From the NCBI GenBank assembly GCA_037501455.1, contig CM074858.1:96754001-96818000 (forward strand): a stretch of DNA of 64,000 nucleotides. Direction: 5' to 3'. The notes beneath the pieces are model-generated. The model did no database searches. It was not told the origin of the DNA and was given only the letters and a program-made list of their open reading frames with translations. Positions within the stretch are counted from its first letter, which is position 1, and every line of letters starts with the position of its first letter. This document shows positions 46,329-57,326 of the stretch, piece after piece. A program made the position numbers and the translations under genes. This DNA comes from Lantana camara. Its lineage: Eukaryota; Streptophyta; Magnoliopsida; Lamiales; Verbenaceae.

Positions 46329-48625
46329 TTCAAAACACGTAGAGAATCACAGAATCTACGACCTAAATGGTAAAACAGAGAACTAGTGAGCATGCTGAAT
46401 TATAACGATATACAAAAGATAAGGTCTTTAATCTATTGTAGCTCCCACTGTTTTTCAAAGATCTAGAATTCCCAAAGATCTAAGAGGAACACGTTTCCCA
46501 ATGGGTACTAAGATCCTAGGCATTTTACCTCAAACCCACGACTCGCGGACATTCTTAGCAAGAACCCTAGGTAGGTACAACTTACCAATTCTAACACCTT
46601 TAGAACTCTTAGTAATTGTTTTTGCATCACCTATCTTTCAATATGGACCCACGACTCGTGCGACATCCATATTTACTTAGGCGTTAAGCTAGACCCATCA
46701 ATCATAAGATCATGACCAAAACTTAGTTCGAACGACCCACGACTCGCGGACATCGCCCTTGCTAAAATTGACCACGAAATATTGATCAAAAATGATCAAT
46801 TAGGTAACTAAGAACTAATAAGCTCCACTAGCTATCCCACGACTCGCGGACAACAACTAGCTTTACTTACTAAACTTAAAACCTATTGATGGAATGCTAG
46901 GAATTTAATTCAAAACTTGCATCTCGAATTAAACACCTATTTGTTCGAAATTAGCTTAATATTTAATGGGAATTTTCGAATCAACCGGAGAGTTGTCCGG
47001 TTCGACCTCACCAACATATATGTTATCCAATTTTATTAGTCTTGATTAATGCAAGTACACTTAAATGCATTTCAAACAAGCACATAAACAGATAACATGT
47101 CCTAGCATGATACTAACATGTAATGATCATGGGTTCTACCTATCTTATGCGTGATATGTGGGAGCCACTCCACAATCACAAGTTCTAACATACATGCCAC
47201 ATAAACAGTTCAAATCATATAAGGGAAAGCAGTAACAAAATACGAGCCCTATCTCTATTACATTTAACAATTGAGATTCCCCTCCCTAACATTTTGAGGG
47301 GTCTTCACTTATGGCCTCCTTGTTACTTGAATGTGGTCCATCTTACTCCATGGGTGCATTGTCTCCAAAATGAAAATAAAACCTCACCACCTATCTCTAC
47401 TCTCAAATTACAATAAAAAGAAAAAGACATAAAGTAATAAGGCTCAATCTTCATATTGGCCTTAGACAATTACACGGGGCATACCCCGGCCTCAAAAACA
47501 GTAATATGGAAAGCCACATAATAAATCACATAACAGTACGCACATAAGTGAGGCTCCAACCTCAATTGAAAAAACGCAACTATAGGGCTCCAACCCCAAT
47601 TTAAACCATCCATGTGCATAAAATAAAACCATACATAGATCTAAACCCATGATCACCTAACATGCTTTTGCAAGAATTTAAATTTAACCAATAAATTAAA
47701 ATTCTCGCTTTAAGCTCTAATAGCTTAAAACACGACTTGATGCGAGTCTTATTTATAAAAGTTTTCAATAAATCCCAAATTACCAAAACAAATAAAATTC
47801 CAATTAATTTCTGAAAATTAATAATTTTATCAAGATGTAATTTCCCAAAATGTAAACCGTTTCAATTTCTCAAAAATCCCAATTTTAAGTTTTAATTCAA
47901 AAATTAAAATAAATATTCAAAAATAAAATTTTAAAATTAAAATAAAATTGGGACTGGATTGCACGAAACACGAAAGGGGCCGGATCACGAAAACGGGGCC
48001 CGTGCGCGAAACGGGGCACAGCGTCGCAAGCGCGCGCGGACGCGCACGGCAGGCGCGCACAGCGCCCGGCCAAGGCCAGGCGAGTGCGCGCACTGCGCGC
48101 GCATTCCGCGCGCCTCGCGCGCGCGTGCTGTGCTAGGCGGTGGGCGGCCAGTCTCGGCCGCCCTGGGCGGGCGCGCCTAGGCGCGCCCGGAAGGCTCCCG
48201 CACAGGCGTGCGGGAGGAGCTGGAAGGCTGGCCGGTCTGTCCCGGCCAGGCCTGGGCGGCGACGGGCGGACGGCATGCGGGAGGGCCTCCCGCGCGGTTG
48301 CGGGAGGGTGGTGCGCGAAGCCCGCGCGCGCGACTCCTTCGCGCGCGGGGTTTCGCGTGTTCATCGTGTTCCGGGCTTTCGTTTCGTGTTTTCGTTCAAA
48401 AGTAAAACCAATCCAAGAAATCCAAAAACAGTTTATACAGTTTCAAATCTAAAATTGTTTTTCAAAATTAAATTTTACAAAAACCAATTTTCAGAAACTT
48501 TCAGGAAAAAATACAGTTTCGTAATTCAGGCTTTCTAAAACAATTACAAATACTCAATCGCATCAAGCCTAAGAATTTCTACCAAATTCAGTATAATTGA
48601 GACGAATCAGAAACACGATTAACGA
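46329..48625 (-). other. Long untranslated leader of the Copia element
   Basis: About 2.3 kb between the primer site and the ATG. The 5' part (48365-47945) is extremely GC-rich with strong hairpins, the middle is AT-rich, and the 3' part has four copies of a 16-base motif. The open frames across the GC-rich block (both strands, for example 47897-48364 minus) are Arg/Ala/Pro-rich and typical of chance frames in GC-rich DNA; I do not call them genes. A leader this long may hold packaging, dimerisation or ribosome-entry signals, but this is inference. Confidence 0.7.
46535..46852 (-). repeat. Four-copy motif in the Copia leader
   Basis: CCCACGACTCGCGGACA (plus strand) starts at 46535, 46736 and 46836, with a variant CCCACGACTCGTGCGACA at 46648; spacing 88-113 bp. 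The sequence between copies is unrelated. Confidence 0.85.
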
Positions 48626-48641
48626 GGTGGCTCTGATACCA
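48626..48641 (-). other. Primer binding site of the Copia element
   Basis: TGGTATCAGAGCCACC on the minus strand, two bases inside the 5' LTR: complementary to the 3' end of initiator tRNA-Met, the usual Copia primer. Confidence 0.95.
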
Positions 48642-49029
48642 CTTGTTGGAAAATACGAATCAGAAAGCAGCGGAATTTAAAAAATTTTCCCAACAAAAGG
48701 ACCTTGAACTCGCAATCGTGTAACCAAATTCGTAAAGATAGAAAACTTACTTTTCTTTTATTCTTTCTTGAAGCGTTTCAAGCCACCCAAGAACGCTCTT
48801 CACGCGGCTTGATCCCCTCTCCTTTGGTAAAGCTCGAATCTTCAAACTTCTAACTTGAAGTCTCTAGAGAAAGTCCACCAACTTGATCACAATCTAACTA
48901 GTAAGGATGCTAGTTCTCTAGTTAGTGTTTAGGCTTAACCTAGGGTTTAATTTAATCTTGGAGAAAGGAAGGTGTTCAACACATGAACCAAGAATTGTCT
49001 ATTAGCTCTAAAGGGGAGCATGAGCTCCC

Positions 49030-49039
49030 CTATATATAG
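49030..49039 (-). promoter_or_regulatory. TATA box of the Copia 5' LTR
   Basis: CTATATATAG inside CCCCTATATATAGG, placed between U3 with its G-boxes and the probable R region. The palindromic box reads the same on both strands; direction is set by the element. Confidence 0.7.
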
Positions 49040-49366
49040 GAAAGGGGAGGGACGGCCGAACCTAGTCCTTATTGGACTAGGATTTGGTTCCTCTCTCTCC
49101 TATTACTTGATGATCAAGTATTTTCCAACTTTGACTTTGAATTCTATTTCTAGTCAACTTTTAAGAGAGCTTAAAAATATCCAAACTATTTTTGGATAAT
49201 TTTATACTTTATTTATTATAAAATAAATAACTTATTTTATCTAATTAATTAATTCATAATTAATTAACTAGATTATTTTCTCCAAAATTAGACTTTCCTT
49301 TTAATTCAAAATTAAACCAAAGTCTATTAAATAATTAACCAATTAATTATTTAACATATATATTAT

Positions 49367-49439
49367 CACACGTGTGTGACACGTGTCACAGTGACACGTG
49401 TCACTCACGCGAGCCACACGTGTGAATTCACACGTGTGG
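49367..49439 (-). promoter_or_regulatory. Five clustered G-boxes in the Copia promoter LTR
   Basis: Five palindromic ACACGTGT-type sites in about 73 bp (CACACGTGTG, GACACGTGTC twice, CACACGTGTG twice), about 330 bp upstream of the TATA box. CACGTG is the core bound by plant bZIP (including ABA-response) and bHLH factors. The duplicate is at 41198-41270, and a reduced version is in the solo LTR at about 51508-51565. Confidence 0.75.
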
Positions 49440-50781
49440 AACCCTCTTGGTCCGATTAACTCGTTTAATCATTTTCAAGCCTCAACTCATGTAACCAAGT
49501 TGTTGTGTGTGACCCTCTAGGTTCTCAATTCAATTAGCAGTGACCCCAATTAATTAATTCACTAATTAATTAATCAGTCCACAGATTAAACGACCATAGT
49601 CTAGCAACAGGTGTTTAACCCCTAGCTGAATTGGAATGTTCGGATTCGACAGAACCTTTAAGTCATTGAATCATGTGAGATACAATCCTCCTACTTACTA
49701 TCTCTCAACCAAGATCTAGGGCAAGGGAATAATCAGAACCCTAATAATCCGGTCTTAAAGCTAAGTGCATTTCATATCCATTTGATCTCAATCCAAGAAA
49801 CCCTTTTCTTGATGTCTTGATCTACTGCCTTGGCCAAGGACTCCATATGGCATATGAATGACTTACACAATAAGAGATCACCTTGCAAATGCAAGTGTAG
49901 GTCCTTTCTTGATTCTCATTCACTTTCATGAGTCACTTGTGCAGTCCCAGCATAAGCCTTGAATCAGTTGTCTAAGGCGACACCCTTTAAAGCTTATGCC
50001 TAAGACTACAGAGTTAACTCATAAAGTGACAAGGAACCTCAAGTCTAAGGATCAATTAATCACATCAATGACTCGTGAGATATTTCCTAATCTGGAAGTT
50101 TCCATTTCCTGAAATAGAAACTTCCTTTCCCATTTAGGAATGTTCTCACACGGGGCACCTCAGTGAACTTACTTATTAAAGTAAGCACCCTCATGTATCA
50201 CGCACGTATCAACTATACACTTTGCACCTCCATGAAACAAGGTGGTCCTTCTTAAGGGCGTGATCCCACAAGCAAGCCTTAGAGGAGTCAGGTTGACACT
50301 CCCACTGTCTGTAGGACTCATCGGCTTGGAGTATTTTACTAATCATGACTTATGTGATATAGGGCTCGTTTCATGAACCATTTCACCTAAATGGTAGAGT
50401 CCTAAAGTCATCAGGATTAGGGGAGTTCTCATACATGCACAGCTAAAGTAAACGCATACCAAACAAGAGCATATAAAGAAGTGTTGCCTCAATTCGTTAT
50501 TTTATTCAAAGATTGTCTGTGATTACAATAAGGAAAAGCACAAAGCGGATATACAATCGGCTTTCTAGGGCACTATTCCTAACAAATGGATCCCAATTCA
50601 TAGTAGCTGACACCCGGGAGTGGTGTGCAGAGTTGGGGATTGAACAGCGCTTTACCTCCGTGGGCCACCCCCAGGCCAATGGACAGGCGGAAGTTACCAA
50701 CAGGATCATTCTGCAACATCTGAAAACAATGCTAGAGAGCAAAAAGAGTGAATGGGCAGAAGAACTACAAGGGGCACTCTG

Positions 50782-52702
50782 TGTTGGAAAACACGAATCA
50801 GAAAGCAGCGGAATTTAAAAATTTTTCCCAACAAAAGGACCTTGGACTCGCAATCGTGTAACCAAATTCGTAGAGATAGAAAACTTACTTTTCTTTTATT
50901 CTTTCTTGAAGCGTTTCAAGCCACCCAAGAACGCTCTTCTCGTGGCTTGATCCCCTCTCCTTGGTAAAGCTCGAATCTTCAAACTTCTAACTTGAAGCTC
51001 TCTAGAGATAGTCCACCAACTTGATCACAATCTAACTAGTAAGGATGCTAGTTCTCTAGTTAGTGTTTAGGCTTAACCTAGGGTTTATTTGATCTTGGAG
51101 AAAGGAAGGTGTTCAACACATGAACCAAAAGAATTGCCAATTAGCTCCATAAGGAGCTCGAGCTCTCCTATTTATAGAGAGGGGAGTGCCGAAATTCCTA
51201 GTCCTTTATGGGCTAGGATTTTGGTCTCTCTCTCTCTCCTATTACTTGATCATCAAGTAATTTGACTTTGACTTTGAATTCAAATTCAAATCAACTTTCA
51301 AGAGAGCTAAAAATATCCAAACTAATTTTGGATAATTTTATACTTTATTTATTTTAAATAAATAACTTATTTTATCTAATTAATTAATTCATAATTAATT
51401 AACTAGATTATTTTCTCCAAAATAAGACTTTCTTTTTAATTCAAAATTAAACCAATGTCTATTAAATAATTAACAAATTAATTATTTAATCACCAAAATA
51501 ATTATTCACGTGTGGCACACGTGTCATAATGACACGTGTCTAGTCACGTGACCCACACGTGTGGAACCCTCTAGGCCCGATTAACTCGTTTAATCATTTT
51601 CAAGCCTCAACTCATGTAACCAAGTTGTTGTGTGTGACCCTCTAGGTTCTCAATTCAATTAGCAGTGACCCCAATTAATTAATTCACTAATTAATTAATC
51701 AGTCCACAGATTAAACAACCATAGTCTAGCAACAGGTGTTTAACCCCTAGCTGAATTGGAATGTTCGGATTCGACATAACCTTTAAGTCATTGATTCATG
51801 TGAGATACAATTTTCCTACTTACTATCTCTCAACCAAGATCTAGGGCAAGGGAATAATCAGAACCCTAATAATCCGGTCTTAAAGCTAAGTGCATTTCAT
51901 ATCCATTTAATCTCAATCCAAGAAACCCTTTTCTTGATGTCTTGATCTACTGCCTTGGCCAAGGACTCCATATGACATATGAATGACTTACACAATAAGA
52001 GATCACCTTGCAAATGCAAGTGTAGGCCCTTTCTTGATTCTCATTCACTTTCTTGAATCACTTGTGCAGCCCCAGCATAAGCCTTGAATCAGTTGTCTAA
52101 GGCGACACCCTTTAAAGCTTATACCTAAGACTACAGAGTTAACTCATAAAGTGACAAGGAACCTCAAGTCTTAAGGATCAATTAATCACATCAATGACCC
52201 GTGAGATATTTCCTAATCTGGAAGTTTCCATTTCATGAAATAGAAACTTCCTTTCTCATTTAGGAATGTTCTCACACGGGGCACCTCAGTGAACTTACTT
52301 ATTAAAGTAAGCACCCTCATGTATCACGCACGTATCAACTATACACTTTGCACCTCCATGAAACAAGGTGGTCCTTCTTAATCCCACAAGCAAGCCTTAG
52401 AGGAGTCAGGTTGACACTCCCACTGTCTGTAGGACTCATCGGCTTGGAGTATTTTACTAATCATGACTTATGTGATACAGGGCTCGTTTCATGAACCATT
52501 TCACCTAAATGGTAGAGTCCTAAAGTCATCAGGATTAGGGGAGTTCTCATACATGCACAGCTAAAGTAAACGCATACCAAACAAGAGCATGTAAAGAAGC
52601 GTTGCCTCAATTCGTTATTTCATTCAAAGATTGTCTGTGATTACAATAAGGAAAAGCACAAAGCGGGTATACAATCGGCTTTCTAGGGCACTATTCTTAA
52701 CA
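50782..52702 (-). mobile_element. Solo LTR of the same Copia family, TSD CTCTG/CTCTA
   Basis: 1921 bp, TGTTGG...TTAACA as read on the plus strand, same orientation as the neighbouring full Copia and clearly homologous along its length, but with many substitutions and small indels (for example a loss near 52380 relative to 50250). Flanks CTCTG (50777-50781) and CTCTA (52703-52707) are the duplicated target; the one difference turns a Trp codon of integrase into a stop. It is older than the full element and was reduced by LTR-LTR recombination. Confidence 0.9.
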
Positions 52703-53155
52703 CTCTAGGCTTATCGCACTACTCCACGAGTGGCCACTGGCGAAATGCCTTTCGCGCTCGTGTATGGGTCAGAAGCAATGATACCAACCGAGATAGTAAA
52801 TGAATCTGCTCGTGTAGCTTATTTCGAGCCAAAGCTTAATGAAGATAACAGAAGCCTGGAGTTGGACCTATTGGAGGAAATAAGAGACAAGGCCTGGGCT
52901 AAAATACACAAATATAAAGAAACTGTGGCACAATAGTACAACAAGCGTGTGCAAGAAAGGACTTTCCAGTTGGGAGATTTGGTTTTGAAGAAAGTGGAAG
53001 TATCCAAACATGTGGGGAAATTGGACCCCAGCTGGGAGGGTCCGTTCAAAGTCATCCAGATCAGAGCTAACAACACTTACACCCTGGAGACACTTCAAGG
53101 TGAGCGCTTGCCTCGCCCTTGGAACGCATGTAACCTCCGGCGGTTTTACGTTTAA

Positions 53156-54121
53156 CTGCTCTCTAGATTCGATGATGTAACAACCCCGTTCATGGGTTCT
53201 ATGTACCTCAAATTACAAGTGAGTTGCAATACATTCTTTTCAATATCCATGTACTTCTACTTCTTTAATTACGTGAATGGGCAAGACCCACGTCCCTCGT
53301 CTCTACGAGCGTGGTTGGCTGTCCATTCCAATACATACACTGTTATCACACATGGGTTACGCTTACCAGCACTCTACTCCACGTGGGGGGACGCCCTCAT
53401 AGGGATAGACTGGTAACGCTCACAACCAACTTGATGAACCAGAAAGAAAATACGAAGGAAATCCTAGTAGGCCTTGGCCGTTTGCCACAACGCCTTGCAC
53501 TCGAAAACGGGATCGTTGGCAAACTGGAGCAAGAACGCTCGTTTAACGACAACATCATTAAGAAGAAATTTCGCAAGTCTTGAACGAGGGCAGTCTCTCA
53601 ATAAGACCCTCATGATCACTCAAGACTTAGCAAAATTTCCCAAAGTTAAGAAGAAATTTCACAAGTCTTGAACGAGGGCATTCTCTCAGTAAGACCCTCG
53701 TAGTTACTCAAGACTTAGCAAAATTTTCCAAGTATAAAAGCAAAAATTTACACAAGTCTTGAATGGTGGCAGCCTCACAATAAGACCCTCATGATTACTC
53801 AAGACTTAGTAAAATTTTTCAAGTTTTACAAGATTTAACAAAATCTTCTAATTGTTAGAAGCCTATCTGAATAATGCAATTTTTACTGAGCATGTTACAC
53901 ACAATCTTATTACTACAAGATTTGTTCACAACAAGCGCAAAGTGAAAATTCGCAATCAAGAAAAAGGTAAAAGACAGTATCATGGAAAGAAGAAATTTTA
54001 TTCATTAAGGCTCTATGCCGTACTACAAAGTAAGGGCTCAAAGGCCCATAACATTATTACAAAAGGGAGGCATTAAACTAAGGTAAGAAGAATTGCAAAG
54101 CAAAGCTGGAGAGAAGGAACT
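53156..54121. repeat. Spacer of the gypsy element with an 88-91-bp tandem repeat (about 53560-53835)
   Basis: CAAGTCTTGAACGAGGGC recurs at 53574 and 53662 and, diverged, at 53753, giving three units of 88 and 91 bp. Each unit also holds an inner inverted pair (CAAGTCTTGA and TCAAGACTTA), so each can fold back on itself. The spacer lies between pol and the antisense gene. No coding frame is convincing here. Confidence 0.8.
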
Positions 54122-57035
54122 TCAGGCGGCGAGAGCGATGTCTTCGTCAAGAACCACCAAAATGTTCTGGGCAACTGGTCCGTAAACGGGGCCTTCCGGC
54201 TCTTGGTGATGGGCTGCTGGAGGCTCAGGATTGTTGTTCTCAGGCGCTTGTTGGTCGTTGGGCTCATTGGCGTTGGGCTCGTTAGCTGGGGCAGGGACGT
54301 TTTCACTAGCTGGAACAAGGGCATTCTCCGCGACAAGCGCTTGGGGCTCGTTTTCAGGAGGATCATTTTGTGCGGCTTGGGGGGCATCTCCTACAGGATG
54401 GGTTTCCATGTACTCATCCTGGATAAGCTTGACCAGGAATTCATACTCCGGTTCAGAGATATGGTCCGTCGGATCGTCACGTTCGTCATCATCCTCCTCG
54501 CAGCGCTCATTAAACATGAGCCCCATGTCCTCGGCCCCACGAATAGCCGGATCCGTCAGCCCTTTGTGGATGCCTTGCTCGATGGATAAGTTGAAGGCCT
54601 TTTGAGCCTCATCCAAGCAGTGCAAGGAAGCCGCAAAGTTGAAGGCTTTGGAATGACAGAATTTGATGAGAGCCTCCTTGTTTGCTCGCGAGAGACTCTG
54701 GGGCCACTGGTTCATGGTGTCGGTGAATTTCCTTTCTGCCTCCAGAGCCCTCGTTTTCCAGCTTTCACGCTCGGCCTCAAGCTTTTTATAGCCCTCACTA
54801 AGTTGGGCCAACTTGTCGCTCAAGCTGCTCCGAGCGCTTTCCACGCTCACAAAGTCATCCTTCAACTTCTTCATTTCCTCCTCCACCTTCTCGTATACCT
54901 CCTTGAGGGAAGTGTACTTAGCCTTCTCCGTGTCCAGCTCCACCTGGATTTGGGCGGGGTCGTTCGCGAGCGCCATTTTCTTATACTTGGCTTTGTGATC
55001 AGCATAAACGGAGGCGCTCATTTGGATGTTTTTGGCCCTCGGGAGCACTTGCTGCACGGGCTCGAAAGAATAAAAGTGTTAGCAAGAATGTGGGAAGGTA
55101 ATACCTTTCAGAGATAGTGAAATTACAAGGGAATGAGAACTTACGGAGATTATGGCGTGCATCATGTCGTAGGCCACCGTCTCGACAGGCTCAGTGTACA
55201 AATGCCTGTGATCTGCAGTGAATTGGGCCCTTTCGAACAAATTCTCGCTGACGGTCTGAGCGAGCGTCCCGGGCCTCAATAAGATCGGACCTCCATCAGC
55301 GGAGCTGGTGAAGTGCCTATCCCCTCGGCGGGAAAAATTCCACAGATACTCTTCCTCTGAAGAGGAAGTTTCCCCATTACCCTTGGGGCCTTCTGCCACC
55401 TGCTTGCTTTGCCCGTTATTGCAGAAGTGTCAGGCATCCTCTTCCTCTTACGGGAAGGCCGGTCAACGCTCGATTGGGCCCCGCTTGTCATCGCATCAGT
55501 TGGGGGCCTCACTTGATTGGCAGTACGAGCGTCAGCCACCCTCGAATCCGTCGGGGGAGGTGGCCGCACCACTATTCTGTTTTCCACATTGGCCGCTCTG
55601 TCATCCCCTCGGCCTCGTTGAGTTGAGCGCCGGGAGCCGTACTCATTGGCGTCGGGGGAGGTGGCCCCCACGAGCGTCCCCCCTTCCCGCTCCGCGACCT
55701 CAGGGACGTTGTTGTTCCTCTTGTTGGCTTGACGCCTGTTGGCGTTAGCAAACCTGGCAGCGTGTTCGATCCCTCCGGCCATCTCTAAAATCGCTGCTCC
55801 TGCAAAGAAGGCGGAAACAAGGGTTAAAAACCCTTAGACAAATTTCTCCATATGCAAGTTACAAATACAGAAATAAACAAGTTAGCATCCATATCTATGT
55901 GTTAGTGCCCTAAAATCTAACTGTCTCTTTCCATGTCACGAGTGGGAGGGTTGTCAAGATAATGCGGGTCATTGGTAAGACCGCAGAGGAACATAAGCTC
56001 CGCATCATCTATCCAGTCCTTGGCACGAATCAGGTGACCCTCGTCCCTTATCGCCTCCACCAAGCCTTTGGCCCAACCCTTTGGGAAGACAGATTCCAGG
56101 CGGTTCTTCACAAGTGAACCCTTCCCATGCGAGATCCAATCGGATGACACCCCAAAACCTTCATCTGTGGGAGCCCTGACAAAAATGAACTTCTCCTTCC
56201 AGTTCGGGCCATAAGTGGTGGAGGGAGAGTTAATTAACTTCAAATGGGCCTTCGCTTGAATATAATAAAAGAAGCCCGCTTCAGGTGACGAGCGTGGCAA
56301 GCTGACCACTTGAAGAAGAGCGTTAAAATTCCGCAGGTAGGGCTCGTAACCAACGCATCTCATGAGTATCACGAAGCTCGTTAACAGCGCGAGACCGTTG
56401 GGCGCAATTTGCAAGGGGCAGAGGCCCAAGTCGCTCAGAATAAGGGCCACAGGGAGTGGAATGGGGAACCTTAGGCCCCTAGAACTGACAGCATCCATGT
56501 AGACCGCCATCTCACCGGGAGGCGGGCGGTTGGCACGCTCGTGGCTAGCAGGGATCCTCCATGTGAAGCGCTCATCCCAGTAAATGGGTGCCAACATTGT
56601 CTTCACTTCTCCCAAGGTTATTGTACTGGGAGTTCCATCTGGGGTGCGGTCGGTCGCTTGCATGCCCGAGCCTTCACCCTCGTTGGGCCCCTTGGCTTTC
56701 TTGGTTTTCTTGCCCTTGCCTTTGTCACGGGCTCTTTCGGAGGGCCCCGCTGCTTCTTTAGTTTCCGGCGCCGGAGCTGCAATGGCCACCGTCACTGTAG
56801 GGCGATGAGGGTGAGTCGCACTCTCAGTTATCGGGAGAGTTACCCCCTGCCTCTCCGCCTCCATCACTAAGTTCATCTCTTCAAAGATGTGTTCCATCCC
56901 ACCTGGGTTTCTCTCATCTGGGGCCATAACAGCCGCGCCCAATTCTTCGTCCCTAGGGGAATCCGGAGAGGATGAATTCTGGGTGGCCATCTCTTCAACC
57001 TCTCGGGCAAACTCTTCAATATGGTGTTCGGCCAT
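54122..57035 (-). CDS. Antisense accessory gene of the gypsy element, three exons
   Basis: Read on the minus strand. Exon 1 (57035-55922), intron with GTTAGA donor and TTTGCAG acceptor (55921-55800, phase 1), exon 2 (55799-55145), intron with GTAAGT donor and GTGCAG acceptor (55144-55052, phase 0), exon 3 (55051-54122). Exon 1 has a charged linker (KGKGKKTKKAKG) and a globular part (RFPIPLPVALILSDLGLCP, then LTSFVILMRCVG) resembling the plant 'putative gypsy type transposon' domain (PF04195-type). Exon 2 is basic and Arg/Pro-rich. Exon 3 has a coiled coil of about 70 residues (KYTSLKEVYEKVEEEMKKLK) and an acidic, Pro/Asn-rich tail. Exon 2 changes frame once near 55400-55430, so this copy probably has a 1-base lesion. 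Similar antisense ORFs are known in Grande and Retand elements; their role is unknown. Confidence 0.75.
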
Positions 57036-57318
57036 AATAGTGTTGGAATTCGAAAAGGATATGGTAGTTTTAAGAGAGGAGGATTTCTGAAGAAAATTGG
57101 GGATTTCTGGAAGATAGAAGTCTAAAGAATTGCTGAATCCTAGTTATGATTCTAAGGTTAGCACAGTTAGAGAGTTTTCACCGAAGATTACCTTGAATTT
57201 CTGGGAAAGCTTGAAGGAAGATCTGGGATGCTCTGAAATTGGGATGCAAAGAGTTTTTCTGCAAAAGGATGCTCTGAAGATTTGTTCGCGCAAAAGATAG
57301 AATGGATGCAGAATCCCT

Positions 57319-57326
57319 TATTTATA
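57319..57326 (-). promoter_or_regulatory. TATA box for the antisense gene
   Basis: On the minus strand CCCTATAAATAAGGG lies about 285 bases upstream of the antisense ATG at 57035, inside the element and outside the LTR. It is the only strong TATA box seen between the ATG and the 3' LTR, and implies a start site near 57290. Confidence 0.6.

Larger units (their letters stand above)
40475..50584 (-). mobile_element. Full-length, apparently intact Copia retrotransposon, TSD AATGG
   Basis: A 10110-bp element inserted in the gypsy integrase codons for Asp-Asn-Gly. AATGG is duplicated at 40470-40474 and 50585-50589. LTRs of 1941 bp at each end (TGTTGG...CCTAACA as read on the plus strand) show no difference on reading. 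The primer site (48626-48641), leader, single open polyprotein and polypurine tract are all present, in the order expected on the minus strand. Identical LTRs and an unbroken ORF mean a recent insertion, younger than the gypsy element (1.6% LTR divergence) it interrupts. Confidence 0.96.
48644..50584 (-). repeat. 5' LTR (promoter copy) of the Copia element
   Basis: 1941 bp, same sequence as 40475-42415. Transcription should run leftward from near 49000 through the leader into the polyprotein. Confidence 0.95.
36666..53155 (+). pseudogene. pol of the gypsy element (PR-RT-RH-aRH-INT), broken by stops and two insertions
   Basis: Pieces 36666-40474, 50590-50781 and 52708-53155 read through in one frame once the Copia insertions are removed. 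Order: CysHis box (36707-36750); protease VDSGS (about 37236); RT with MDAFQGYYQ (about 38377) and the catalytic box YIDGM (38565), where YIDDM is normal; a first, degraded RNase H (38900-39290); an archaeal-type RNase H with HTDGS, NNEAEYEAL, VDSQ and RADAL (39400-39760); integrase with an HHCC finger (40080-40205), the first Asp in DQWGIDIVGP, the second in SDNG, where the Copia is inserted, and Glu in NGQAEVTNR; and a C-terminal GPF domain (EGPFKV, 53036). In-frame stops lie at 38691, 38850, 39285, 52706 and 52936. Reverse transcription and integration would need help from another copy. Confidence 0.9.

Noticed and set aside
47897..48538. Several overlapping open frames on both strands, up to 155 codons
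   Set aside because: They lie in a very GC-rich block where stop codons are rare. The products are Arg/Ala/Pro-rich, open in several frames at once and without domains, so they are chance frames in the Copia leader.
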